From Suttonella indologenes (GTDB lineage: Bacteria > Pseudomonadota > Gammaproteobacteria > Cardiobacteriales > Cardiobacteriaceae): a DNA stretch of 64,000 nt. The translations under genes and the position numbers were made by a program. Shown piece by piece: positions 43,405 to 51,842 of this stretch (its first letter is position 1; the number at the start of each line of letters is the position of its first letter). The stretch covers positions 93,501-157,500 of the forward strand of contig NZ_UHIA01000004.1 in the NCBI RefSeq assembly GCF_900460215.1. The letters are read 5' to 3'. The notes under the pieces were generated by a model that worked only from the letters and a program-made list of their open reading frames with translations, had not been told where the DNA came from and did not search any database.

Positions 43405-44448
43405 ATGAAAAAGTTCGAACAGCTTTGTGCACAATGGCGGCTTTTAGAAAGTTATGGCGATATCCAGCATGAAACAGTAAAAGCCTTAGATGCCGCGCAA
43501 GATGCGGAAGATGAAAAATTGATGGCGCAAATTTGTCGTCATGTCATTGGAGAAGAAGCGCCCAACCATCTTTATTCTCCCGATTTTCAAATCGCCTGCC
43601 TACATTGGCTGACGGAAGACTGCATCGAGCGCCTCAATCTGCGTAAAACGGAAAAAGCAAAAAAGAAAGTCTGCCAGGAACTCTCTCATTGCTTATGGGC
43701 ATATAAATGGTTTATCGCCGATTTGCCGCTTATGCCCGATATGTCCAAAGAACGCATCGAATTTTATAATGAAGTCATGCGTGAATATTATGAGCGCGGC
43801 GAACTGGGGACAGCCATGCTGCATAAATGCCTCATGCTCCAAGCCATGAATATGGGCGATATCGAGCGCGCAAAAATACATCATCAAGCATGGCATCAAT
43901 CTGAAAAAGATGATTTTTCAGATTGCGAAACCTGCGAATTAAACGATGAAATCCATTACCGACACTTTATCGGGCAATATAAACAAACCGTGCAATTAGC
44001 GCAGCCCATTCTTGACGGCAGTATGAGCTGCGGCGAAGTACCGCACAATACTTACTACCCTATTATCGATAGCCTGATTGAAAGCGATCAATGGACAGAA
44101 GCGGCGGCACAGATGCACAAAGCGGTGCAACTCATTGAATCTGCCGGCGAAGACTTCATTCATTTGCTGCCCAGATTGATTCAATTGCAAATCAAATTAG
44201 GACAATATGATACGGCACAGAGCTTATCTGAAAAATATCATGAAGCCATCGGACGGCGCAGCCAAAATCATCCAATCATCACCTTGCATTATCTTTCGGC
44301 AATGGCATATTTTAAGGAAAATATTTTCGTTTCCGCAAAGGAATTGGCGCAAGATTTGTCACAAATGTATGACAAACGCAATGGCAATGCCTATTACAGC
44401 AAGCGTCTGCAGCAGCTATTAAATGCACAGCAAATGACCTTGCAATGA
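43405..44448 (+). CDS. Uncharacterised helical (TPR-like) cytoplasmic protein
   Basis: 347 residues, not recognised as a named family. No signal peptide or membrane segment. It is rich in Glu, Lys, Gln and Ala with regularly spaced helices, and the second half (EAAAQMHKAVQLIESAGEDF, AQSLSEKYHEAIGRR) reads like degenerate tetratricopeptide repeats. A cysteine cluster SDCETCELND lies at about 172-181. It lies between the O-acetylation operon and the CheA-like kinase, with its own candidate promoter. Confidence 0.6.
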   Translation: MKKFEQLCAQWRLLESYGDIQHETVKALDAAQDAEDEKLMAQICRHVIGEEAPNHLYSPDFQIACLHWLTEDCIERLNLRKTEKAKKKVCQELSHCLWAYKWFIADLPLMPDMSKERIEFYNEVMREYYERGELGTAMLHKCLMLQAMNMGDIERAKIHHQAWHQSEKDDFSDCETCELNDEIHYRHFIGQYKQTVQLAQPILDGSMSCGEVPHNTYYPIIDSLIESDQWTEAAAQMHKAVQLIESAGEDFIHLLPRLIQLQIKLGQYDTAQSLSEKYHEAIGRRSQNHPIITLHYLSAMAYFKENIFVSAKELAQDLSQMYDKRNGNAYYSKRLQQLLNAQQMTLQ

Positions 44449-44727
44449 GGAAATTTCAGTATTTTTGATGAAATAAGTTAAGAAAGTTAAGGATTACACT
44501 CTTTTGCACGGTTTTTGTCAGATATTATTCTTTTAGAAACAGTGTTGATTATTTTAATACGTTGTTTTTTAGATATTAAAATACTGTGTCCTACAACTAA
44601 CAAAAAGTTTTCTTGCCGTTTATCTTTTGTTAAGATATAAAGGTTCCAAAAGTTTACGCGGTTGCTCTAAGTAACCGCCATTTATTTGGGCAAATTATAT
44701 TATATTTCTATATTATCAGGAGTAGTT
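44449..44727 (+). promoter_or_regulatory. A/T-rich leader of the kinase operon with three inverted repeats
   Basis: The 279-base gap holds TATTTTAATA/TATTAAAATA (44550-44559/44574-44583), TATCTT/AAGATA (44621-44626/44632-44637) and GCGGTT/AACCGC (44658-44663/44673-44678). A TATATT-type -10 lies shortly before the CAGGAG of the kinase gene. None of the stems has a proper T tract. The arrangement suggests regulated expression rather than an ordinary spacer. No gene seen. Confidence 0.5.
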
Positions 44728-46881
44728 ATGGCAAAGCCAACTCAAGAGATCAAGAAGACCTCGCCGCTTAAAAAATATTTAGGATTGGTTGTAGCGATTG
44801 CATTGTTAGTTGTTATTTTTATTGGAATTACCTTGTATGAGTTACGGGTGGCAAGCCATAAACAAACAGAAAACGATCGTATTCAGGTTCTTCAAACTCT
44901 TGGTCAGTATAGCCGGGAAATCATTCGGGATATTTTTGATGCGAATGCAAGTTATGGGGAAGACACCAACAGTCCGCACATGAGAGCAGTACTTAATCGT
45001 CTGCAACAAAACACCCAAGAATTTCCAAAAATCTTACAAACATTAGAAAACGGAGGGACTTATATCAGCCCCAATGGTGTGACGTACCATGTTTCTAATG
45101 ACAACGTGCAAAGTATTTCAAATAATTTGCATGCCTTAAAGCAGAATTGGGAGCCTTTGGCAGCTAATATCAAAGCCTATCTGGCTGTTGCTGATGACAT
45201 TATGGTGGACAGCCAGGATGAGTTAGAGTCTGCGATGACGCAAGCAAAAGTTTCTAACCTCAATTTGATTACCGAAACAGATGACGCCATTTCAACCATT
45301 CAAGGGCATATTGCAGAAGAAGAAATTCTAGAGCAAAGAATTCTTTATGGCGCTATTGGATTCGGTATTGTGTACTTCATCTTCATGATTTTCGTATTCG
45401 TACGTAATTTGCTTAAAGCGGATGAGCAGGCGGCTGTTGCACGTCGTGAAGTAGATGAAATCATGTCGTCAGTGCAAGAGGGTTTGTTCTTGGTTGATGA
45501 TAACTTAGTTATCGGTTCGCAGCACTCGCAAGCCTTGAATGCAATTTTGCCAAGTATGGATGTTGCCGATCAGCCCTTCGAGGAAGTATTGGACAAAATT
45601 CTCAGCAAATCCGATATTGAAAATACTAAGAGTTATATTAACCAGTTGTTTAAACCGCGCGTTAAAGAATCCTTAGTAAAATCGCTTAACCCTTTGAACC
45701 GTGTACAAGTCTTTATTGATGATAAAAAAGGCGGTTTATCTGATAAATATCTGCGTTTTGATTTCACGCGGGTATATGAAGATAAAGAAATCAAGCAAAT
45801 TCTGGTTTCTGTTGCAGATATCACGCAAGAAGTGGAACTTGAGCAACGCTTGGAAAAAGAACGTGAGCAAAATAACCGCCAAGTAGAAATGTTGGTGAAA
45901 GTATTGCGCGTAGAGCCTTCTATTTTGGCAGGCTATTTGCGTCGCGGAAATCAAGTGGCGGAAAAAATCAACAACATCTTGCGTCAGCAAAATAATCGCG
46001 TAGGTTTGCGTGAAAAAATCAATGAAATTTTCCGTGAAATCCATTCATTCAAAGGCGAGTCTTCCGCTTTGGAATTCGACCGCTTCGTTTCTATTGCAGA
46101 AGAAATGGAAGGCAAGTTGAAAGAATTGCGTGAGCAAAGAGATTTGGTCGGTGATGACTTCCTTTCTATTGCGGTCTATTTGGATGCCTTAATGGATCAA
46201 TTGGAAATCACCAAAAATCTGCATGAGCGTTTGCAAGTACATGCGCATCAGCCTTCTGCTTCAGAAAAATCTGCACATAATGTGGAAGAAGGGCTTAAAT
46301 CCGCTATGCATGATGTTGTTGCCCAAGTCAATCACGGCGATGTGGATCAATATTTGGCGCACTATATTGAGCAGGCGGCAGAAAGAAATTACAAATTAGT
46401 TGAACATCATGTAGAAGGCTTTAATAAAGCACCTTTTGATGAAATTCGTATGGATTTGATTAAGTCTATTGCCGTGCAATTAGTACGTAACGCCATTGTG
46501 CATGGTATTGAAACGCCTGAGGCACGTAAGGCAAAAGGCAAAGAGCGACAAGGCAATATCGGCGTCAGTCTGATTCATCGCGACGGATTCTATGATTTGA
46601 TTGTGGAAGATGACGGCAAAGGCATTGATGCGGAAGCTATTCGTGAGAAATTGCGTCAAATCCCCGATTTTAATAAAAATCCTGACGAAATGAGCGAAGA
46701 TGAATTATATCGTGCGATTTTCATTACCGGTTTGTCAACCGCTCAAACATCCACGGAAGATGCCGGTCGAGGCGTGGGAATGGATGTGGTCTTAGACCGC
46801 GTCAGAAGCTTAGGTGCAAAAATTGCGATTCGCTCTAAGCCTAATCAATTTACGCGCTTTACTATCCGCTTAAGCGCTTAA
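44728..46881 (+). CDS. Membrane-bound CheA-like hybrid sensor kinase (PAS-HPt-HATPase)
   Basis: 717 residues. Membrane segments at about 13-35 and 206-228 enclose a periplasmic sensor; a cytoplasmic PAS-like domain (about 240-365) leads through a coiled coil to an HPt domain with phospho-acceptor His439 (IHSFKGESSALEF). The CheA-type ATPase domain has Asn588 (LVRNAIVHGIE), DDGKGID and GRGVGMDVV. There is no CheW-like C-terminal domain, so it is not a standard chemoreceptor-coupled CheA. A TTG at 44686 is open in frame, but CAGGAG points to the ATG at 44728. Confidence 0.85.
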   Translation: MAKPTQEIKKTSPLKKYLGLVVAIALLVVIFIGITLYELRVASHKQTENDRIQVLQTLGQYSREIIRDIFDANASYGEDTNSPHMRAVLNRLQQNTQEFPKILQTLENGGTYISPNGVTYHVSNDNVQSISNNLHALKQNWEPLAANIKAYLAVADDIMVDSQDELESAMTQAKVSNLNLITETDDAISTIQGHIAEEEILEQRILYGAIGFGIVYFIFMIFVFVRNLLKADEQAAVARREVDEIMSSVQEGLFLVDDNLVIGSQHSQALNAILPSMDVADQPFEEVLDKILSKSDIENTKSYINQLFKPRVKESLVKSLNPLNRVQVFIDDKKGGLSDKYLRFDFTRVYEDKEIKQILVSVADITQEVELEQRLEKEREQNNRQVEMLVKVLRVEPSILAGYLRRGNQVAEKINNILRQQNNRVGLREKINEIFREIHSFKGESSALEFDRFVSIAEEMEGKLKELREQRDLVGDDFLSIAVYLDALMDQLEITKNLHERLQVHAHQPSASEKSAHNVEEGLKSAMHDVVAQVNHGDVDQYLAHYIEQAAERNYKLVEHHVEGFNKAPFDEIRMDLIKSIAVQLVRNAIVHGIETPEARKAKGKERQGNIGVSLIHRDGFYDLIVEDDGKGIDAEAIREKLRQIPDFNKNPDEMSEDELYRAIFITGLSTAQTSTEDAGRGVGMDVVLDRVRSLGAKIAIRSKPNQFTRFTIRLSA

Positions 46882-46891
46882 GGAGTTTTTA

Positions 46892-47251
46892 ATGTATAAA
46901 ATGCTTATCGTTGATGATTCAATGATTATTCGGAATAAGATTGCACGTTTGCCTAGCAATGCATCTTATAAAATTGTAGGAAAAGCAAAAAATGGCATGG
47001 AGGCGGTCGATTTGTTTCGAACGTTCAAACCCGATATCGTTACGATGGATTTAACCATGCCGGAAATGGACGGTTTAGAATGTATTCAGGAATTGATTAA
47101 GATTGATCCTGAAGTACAAATATTGGTTATTTCTGCTTTATCGGATAAGGCGACAGGTATTAAAGCCCTAGAATTAGGAGCAAACGGCTTTTTAACCAAA
47201 CCGTTTTCAGATGACGAATTATTAAAAACTTTAAATGAATTAATGGAGTAA
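46892..47251 (+). CDS. CheY-like single-domain response regulator
   Basis: 119 residues, a receiver domain only. The acidic pocket is Asp8/Asp9, the phosphorylation site Asp53 (VTMDLTMPEMDG), the switch residue a Ser in VISALSDKA, and the conserved Lys103 in FLTKPF. It follows the kinase by ten bases with AGGAG before the ATG. With no output domain it must act by protein contact, for example on a motor or enzyme, and the next gene is a probable phosphatase for it. Confidence 0.92.
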   Translation: MYKMLIVDDSMIIRNKIARLPSNASYKIVGKAKNGMEAVDLFRTFKPDIVTMDLTMPEMDGLECIQELIKIDPEVQILVISALSDKATGIKALELGANGFLTKPFSDDELLKTLNELME

Positions 47252-47255
47252 GTAG

Positions 47256-47711
47256 ATGATTAAAGAAGATAGTATGCAGGTATTCATTGACGGCGTTAAT
47301 CGTTTTTTCAATGAAGTAAATAATATCAATGCGGAAGTGGGAACGCCTTATCTGGTTGAAAACAATACGCCTAAGGCTCTGGATTATACGGGTATTATCG
47401 GTATTTCAGGTTATTATAAAGGTTGTGTATATTTTACCGCTCCTAAAGTTCTGCTTAAGCATGTCTTGATGTCTATCGGCGAGTCTGAAGTCAGTGAAGC
47501 CAGTATGTTGGATTTAGTCGGCGAAATTGCCAATACGATTTCAGGTAATGCACGCAGCCAGTATGGCGAAACTTTTATGATTTCCGTGCCAATGGTTATT
47601 CAAGGCATTCCGGGAGAAATTTATTTGCCGAAAGATGCGCGTTCTTATGTGATTCCGATTGTTTGGAATAAATATAGCGCAGCAATTGTAATTTGTTTGC
47701 AAGAAAATTAA
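47256..47711 (+). CDS. CheX-like phosphatase
   Basis: 151 residues. The family's E-x-x-N active site is Glu90/Asn93 in LVGEIANTISGNARSQYG. CheX/CheC proteins dephosphorylate CheY-P, so this would reset the receiver encoded just upstream. GGAG at the end of the receiver gene serves as binding site; the gap is four bases. It completes a kinase-receiver-phosphatase module. Confidence 0.8.
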   Translation: MIKEDSMQVFIDGVNRFFNEVNNINAEVGTPYLVENNTPKALDYTGIIGISGYYKGCVYFTAPKVLLKHVLMSIGESEVSEASMLDLVGEIANTISGNARSQYGETFMISVPMVIQGIPGEIYLPKDARSYVIPIVWNKYSAAIVICLQEN

Positions 47712-47731
47712 TTACAAAGGCGAAGCTTGAA

Positions 47732-48189
47732 ATGAAAAAAATGCTTTTTTAGCCCTTGCCTTAACAGCTTCCTTATCTGTTTATGCGCAAACTTACAAGG
47801 TAGGATTGTTTAATAACAATCCTACCTTTACTATGTACAATAATGCCGGCAATTTTGTCGGCATTGATATCGATATCTTACAAAGCAATCGCGCAAGATC
47901 AGGGATTCGAAGTAGAGTTTTTCAGCCATGATTTTCCGGTATCTTTGATAATTTAGAAGGGAATCTGTCCTTCATAAACAAAATCAAGAACTACTGACCA
48001 AGGTATAGTCAAAGAATTGAAAAAGTATTACGGCGTTGGCTCGCCTTGCCGTACGCTCTTGTACTGTCTGCGGCTCGCCGCCTTGTGCTACTTTTCACTT
48101 CTCCGACTATAAATACAGGATTAAAGAATATTCGTGCAAGCGGTCAATATGACCAAATTGTAGAAAAATGGCGCGGCGGCGGTAATTAA
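47732..48189 (+). pseudogene. Ruined amino-acid ABC transporter substrate-binding protein gene
   Basis: ATGAAAAAAATG then a six-T run leads straight to TAG; one more T would restore a signal peptide (LALTASLSVYAQ) and mature start TYKVGLFNNNPTFTMYNN. A second frameshift follows GIDIDIL, after which the old frame reads AIAQDQGFEVEFFSHDFP. The central two-thirds of the family-3 binding protein is missing, and the C-terminus (GLKNIRASGQYDQIVEKWRG) resumes after a Correia-like element at 48004-48111. At least two frameshifts plus a deletion make it non-functional. Confidence 0.85.
48004..48111. mobile_element. Correia-like miniature inverted-repeat element, copy 2
   Basis: A 108-bp element with ends TATAGTC/GACTATA and about 22 bp of imperfect terminal repeat (AGAATTGAAAAAGTA against its partner AGAAGTGAAAAGTA). 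The interior TACGGCGTTGGCTCGCC and TTGTACTGTCTGCGGCTCG is shared with copy 1 at 37562. The ends are consistent with a duplicated TA target. It lies at the deletion junction of the pseudogene. Confidence 0.82.
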
Positions 48190-48208
48190 TTTTACTGCTT
48201 AGAATCTA

Positions 48209-48246
48209 AACCTCCTGAATTTTTCAATTCAGGAGGTTTTTTATTA
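48209..48246 (+). terminator. Strong intrinsic terminator after the pseudogene
   Basis: CCTCCTGAATT (48211-48221), loop TTTC, AATTCAGGAGG (48226-48236), then six T residues. An 11-bp perfect stem flanked by AA/TT. It ends the kinase operon transcript. Confidence 0.92.
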
Positions 48247-48411
48247 TCCTAGCTTTATTAGAGCGCATTTGAATACTTTTTGTAGTTGTGCTTAAGGAAT
48301 TCAGCATGTGCTGCGAATGTTTGTCTTGTCATATACGCTGTGCTAACCACAATTCGCTGTTTTATGTATTTTCCTATATAAGTATGTGGTTTAAAATAAA
48401 AAACGGATGAT

Positions 48412-49308
48412 TTACAAATTACTGAAGAGAATGCCGATGGATAGTAATAAGCTGATGCCAAGGCATAATCCTACAATGCTTTTGAGTTCGACGGCGATAA
48501 GACGCGGCGTCTGCGTCTGAAGAACGCGTTTGCCGTGTTGGCGCAGGGCTGGAAATAAGAGGAGCCAGAGGGCGGATTTCCAGTCTGTGCATAGGCTGAA
48601 AATCAGCAGCAAGAGACAGGCGCCGATAAGCAGCAGAGCGTGGAATTGTTTGGCGCGGTAAAAGCCGAGCCGCACGGCGAGGGTGAATTTTCCCGCTTGT
48701 TTGTCGCTGTCTATGTCGCGCAGATTGTTGACGTTGAGAACGGCGGCACAGAGGAGTCCGATGGCGGCGGCGGGTAGAAGTTGGATGAGGCGTATGTGTT
48801 CTTGTTGCAGGGCATAGCTGCCTAATACGCCGATGATGCCGAAAAAGAGAAAGACGGCAGCTTCGCCCAGCCCGGCATAACCATAGGCATAGCGTCCGAC
48901 GGTGTAGAAGATGGCGGCGGCGATGCTGAGTGCGCCTAGGGCGGTAAAGAGTAAGATTTGTCCCTGTCCTTTGACGCTGATGCTGATGAGGTAGCCGCCG
49001 AGCGCGATACTGAGTAAGACGAGAGCGACGATGTAAAGTCGCATGCTGCTTAGACTGACGGCGCCGCTGCCGGTCAGGCGTGTGGGGCTGCTGCTGTCGC
49101 GGTAGTTGTCGGTGCCGCGGATGCCGTCGCCGTAATCATTGGCAACATTGGACAGCATTTGCAGGCTGAGCGCGGTTAAGAGACTGAAGATAAAGATATT
49201 TGCCTGCCAGTCGCCTTGAGCATAAGCCAGCGCATTGCCTAGGCAGATGACGGCGATAGCAAGCGGTAGTGTGCGGGGGCGCAGCAGCGCGATGAGGGTG
49301 TGCATCAT
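48412..49308 (-). CDS. menA: 1,4-dihydroxy-2-naphthoate polyprenyltransferase
   Basis: UbiA-superfamily membrane enzyme that prenylates dihydroxynaphthoate to give demethylmenaquinone; 298 residues, about eight membrane segments. The first aspartate-rich motif is NVANDYGDGIRGTDN and the second NNLRDIDSDKQAGK, both in MenA form. Start ATG at 49308, with another at 49305. The other menaquinone genes are not in the window. The 165 bases downstream of its stop hold no recognisable gene. Confidence 0.9.
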   Translation of the reverse strand: MMHTLIALLRPRTLPLAIAVICLGNALAYAQGDWQANIFIFSLLTALSLQMLSNVANDYGDGIRGTDNYRDSSSPTRLTGSGAVSLSSMRLYIVALVLLSIALGGYLISISVKGQGQILLFTALGALSIAAAIFYTVGRYAYGYAGLGEAAVFLFFGIIGVLGSYALQQEHIRLIQLLPAAAIGLLCAAVLNVNNLRDIDSDKQAGKFTLAVRLGFYRAKQFHALLLIGACLLLLIFSLCTDWKSALWLLLFPALRQHGKRVLQTQTPRLIAVELKSIVGLCLGISLLLSIGILFSNL

Positions 49309-49464
49309 GATTGCGTCTATTTTTTTACTTTCAATAATGATGACATTTTAACAGTATTAGCATTCTTTGCGGAATTTTTAGATTAAGCCGATGGGAATTT
49401 AAGTATAGTTTAGGGTTTTTTCTCTACTATAGCCTGTGGATGAAGCACTTTATATAGGAAGAAG

Positions 49465-50199
49465 ATGATGAGTGATTTTGCCGAATTGATGTCTGAGGTT
49501 TTGCAGCCTTTTAAGGCGGTGCGTTTGATGGGAGATGCCGCTGTGGTGTCTTTGCCGCAATCAGGAAGCCGTTCTTTGGCAGAAATTATGGCGGATAAAG
49601 ACTTGTATGCGCGCAAGATGGCGGCTTTGGCGGCAAAATTATCTGTGGATAAACCGCTTGTGGCGGCGCTATTGTGGCAAAAGCAGTTTGTACGCGGTTT
49701 TCTGGGACAGTGGCTGGCGAATGCTTTGTTCGGCAATGCGGTGGCGCCGAATTCGCGCGATTTGTATCTGGACGGCGAAAATTTGAAGGGTTTGCAGTGG
49801 CAGAGGGGCGAGGTTTTGACTGTAGCGGAGACGGCGGAAGTATTGGCGGAATTGGCGCGGGAGATTGCCGAGAGTTTTTCCGCATTCGGCGTACATACTA
49901 CGGATTCTTGGGGCAATATCGCTTTGGCAGTTGCCGATCCTTGGATGAAAGCGCGGCAATATGTGTCGGATGTCGAGGGACTGATGATGAGTCATGCGCG
50001 CTTTGTGCGCCATTTGCCGATGCCTTTGCAGACGGCGATGTTGCTTTTACCGTATGAGCGGGCGGACGGTGTTTCGGCGGTGCATTTTCGCCGTCGCCGC
50101 AGTTGCTGTTTGAAATACGAGGTGCCGAACAAAAGTTATTGCAGCACCTGCAGCAAAGTGCCGCTAAAAGTGCAGCTGCGTCATTTAAGCGAGGATTAA
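49465..50199 (+). CDS. fhuF: FhuF-like siderophore-iron reductase
   Basis: 244 residues. The C-terminus has the FhuF iron-sulfur signature C-C-x10-C-x2-C: Cys214, Cys215, Cys226 and Cys229. Such proteins reduce ferric siderophores in the cytoplasm to release iron. The upstream region has a weak Fur-like stretch (49333-49351, 11 of 19). No siderophore uptake or synthesis gene adjoins it, so the ligand is unknown. It ends tail-to-tail with the next gene, sharing four bases. Confidence 0.8.
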   Translation: MMSDFAELMSEVLQPFKAVRLMGDAAVVSLPQSGSRSLAEIMADKDLYARKMAALAAKLSVDKPLVAALLWQKQFVRGFLGQWLANALFGNAVAPNSRDLYLDGENLKGLQWQRGEVLTVAETAEVLAELAREIAESFSAFGVHTTDSWGNIALAVADPWMKARQYVSDVEGLMMSHARFVRHLPMPLQTAMLLLPYERADGVSAVHFRRRRSCCLKYEVPNKSYCSTCSKVPLKVQLRHLSED

Positions 50200-51314
50200 T
50201 GGCAGAGTCGATTGCCCGCACCCATGAACATATCGCGCATTTGAATGGCTTCGGGCAGGGCGATGCTGCTGAGTTGATTACGCGGCAGTTGCAGGCTGAA
50301 AAGCTGTTGCTGTCCGCCGATGAGTACGGTTTTGCTGTCGGCGCTGACGAATAAGCCTTGTCCTTTTTCCGCCAGCGATAAGCGGGCAAGGGTTTGCAAA
50401 CTGCCGCTGTCAATCAGCACCAGACTGTCGGCATTACGCACGATAAGGCGGGTTTCTAAAAAACCGAGCGCGATGTCTTGGGCGTTTTCGAGACTATCGA
50501 AGCGGCGCGGCGCGGCATTGAGGTCTTTGGTAGAAAATTGCAGCCCTTTGCCTTTAGTGTCGACAAAATAAATGAATTCGTTGCGATTATCGATGAGCGG
50601 ACGCAAGCTGGGTGCAGCAAGCGGTTCGCTGCGCAAGATTTCTTGATTTTCTAATGACCAAATCACGGCAAATCCTTGTCCTGCGGCATTTTGTGCTTGA
50701 AAGGCGAGGAAACGGTTGTCCGGAGACAGGGCGGCAGGGCTGATATGGGCATAGGGTAGGGCGATGCGCTCGAGATTGTGCTCATACAGTACAATCGCCG
50801 GCGGTTGTTCAACTGCCAGCCAGCGCGATTGTAAATCCGCATAATGCAGAGAAATGCTTCGGCTGTCGAGTTCGATGCTGCTAAGCGGTTTAAGCTCGGG
50901 AAGGCTGTAGAGCAAAAAAGACTTGCCCGCGCGCAGGGCGAGTTTATCGTGAGCGCCGGCAAGCGCGTCAATGTTTTCCGACAGGCGAATATGTTTGCGG
51001 CTGCCGTCGCGCAAATTTTGGACGAATAATTCCTGTTGATTGCCTATCGCCAAACTGGCGCTATGCGCGGCAATGCTGCTGTGTCGGGCAATGCTCGGCA
51101 AGGCAAGGCGTCCGAAATAACGTTTCTCGCGCATATCCACCACTAAGGCGGCTGCGGCGTCGCTTTCGGTTAAAAAGGCGTAGCGACTGGGGTCGGCAAG
51201 GTCGGTATTGCTCGGCAAAAACAATACGGGCTGGCGTTGCGCGTAAAAATATCCTGCCAGCGCAAGCAGCAGGCAGAGCAGGGAAAAGAATAATGAGCGG
51301 TATTTTTGAAACAT
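50196..51314 (-). CDS. Membrane-anchored beta-propeller-like protein, unknown function
   Basis: 372 residues: an N-terminal membrane anchor (SLFFSLLCLLLALAGYFYA) then a periplasmic domain built of repeated short strands (ISPAALSPDNRFLAFQAQN, GLFVSADSKTVLIGGQQQ), typical of WD40/YVTN-type propellers. No catalytic motif or heme-binding CxxCH was seen. Its stop overlaps the fhuF stop by four bases on the opposite strand. No function is assigned. Confidence 0.65.
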   Translation of the reverse strand: MFQKYRSLFFSLLCLLLALAGYFYAQRQPVLFLPSNTDLADPSRYAFLTESDAAAALVVDMREKRYFGRLALPSIARHSSIAAHSASLAIGNQQELFVQNLRDGSRKHIRLSENIDALAGAHDKLALRAGKSFLLYSLPELKPLSSIELDSRSISLHYADLQSRWLAVEQPPAIVLYEHNLERIALPYAHISPAALSPDNRFLAFQAQNAAGQGFAVIWSLENQEILRSEPLAAPSLRPLIDNRNEFIYFVDTKGKGLQFSTKDLNAAPRRFDSLENAQDIALGFLETRLIVRNADSLVLIDSGSLQTLARLSLAEKGQGLFVSADSKTVLIGGQQQLFSLQLPRNQLSSIALPEAIQMRDMFMGAGNRLCH

Positions 51315-51405
51315 AATAACAGCGGTTAAATGAAAAAAGATTGTAGCGCAAATGCGCAGGCTTTATTTTTCGGCTTGTTTTTGTTCAATCTTTTGTCTTT
51401 AGGGC

Positions 51406-51444
51406 TTGCTTATACCGGCAAAACTGCGTAAAATTCGCGCCCTT
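51406..51444 (+). promoter_or_regulatory. rpsF operon promoter
   Basis: TTGCTT (51406-51411), 17-base spacer, TAAAAT (51429-51434), followed by TCGCGCCCTT, a close variant of the nonamer found after the other three r-protein promoters. Confidence 0.75.
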
Positions 51445-51490
51445 GCCGGTTTGACCGGCATTTCCTTGCCGCATCCGCGGCTGTTTTTCA
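51444..51490 (+). promoter_or_regulatory. Structured rpsF leader
   Basis: A 7-bp hairpin TGCCGGT/ACCGGCA (51444-51450/51454-51460) is followed by a C/G-rich stretch CCGCATCCGCGG that can fold again. In many bacteria the rpsF leader binds the S6:S18 complex for autogenous control; whether this is that motif cannot be decided by eye. Confidence 0.4.
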
Positions 51491-51506
51491 TCCATAAGGA
51501 AGACTA

Positions 51507-51833
51507 ATGAGACATTATGAAATCGTGTTTTTGGTACACCCCGACCAAAGCGAGCAAGTAGGCGGAATGGTGGAGCGTTATCGCTCGCAAATCGAAGCAA
51601 ACGGCGGCAAAGTGCACCGTTTTGAAGATTGGGGTCGCCGCATGTTGGCTTATCCGATTCAAAAATTGGTTAAAGCGCACTATATTCTAATGAATATCGA
51701 ATGCGACGCTTCCACTTTAGCTGAATTGGAAAGCAATTTCCGTTTTAATGATGCCGTTTTGCGTCATTTGACTATCCGCCGTGATGAAGCGATTACCGAA
51801 GCTTCTGCTATGGCACAAGAAGCTAAAAAATAA
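51507..51833 (+). CDS. rpsF: 30S ribosomal protein S6
   Basis: Platform protein that pairs with S18; 108 residues. MRHYEIVFLVHPDQSEQV and the FEDWGRRMLAYPIQKLVKAHYI stretch are characteristic. AAGGAAGA precedes the ATG. The acidic C-terminal tail of E. coli S6 (131 residues) is much shorter here. Confidence 0.97.
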   Translation: MRHYEIVFLVHPDQSEQVGGMVERYRSQIEANGGKVHRFEDWGRRMLAYPIQKLVKAHYILMNIECDASTLAELESNFRFNDAVLRHLTIRRDEAITEASAMAQEAKK

Positions 51834-51842
51834 GGAGTTATC

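Noticed and set aside
48258..48461. 67-codon minus-strand frame after the pseudogene terminator
   Set aside because: It overlaps the end of menA, has no binding site and resembles no family; it may be a fragment of a lost gene but the evidence is too thin.
49333..49351. Fur-box-like stretch upstream of fhuF
   Set aside because: Only 11 of 19 matches to the consensus in A/T-rich DNA; not better than chance expectation, so mentioned only in the gene entry.
49410..50413. Several 100-170 codon frames on both strands around fhuF and the propeller gene
   Set aside because: They are out-of-frame shadows of GC-richer coding sequence; the FhuF cysteine signature and the propeller anchor define the real frames.
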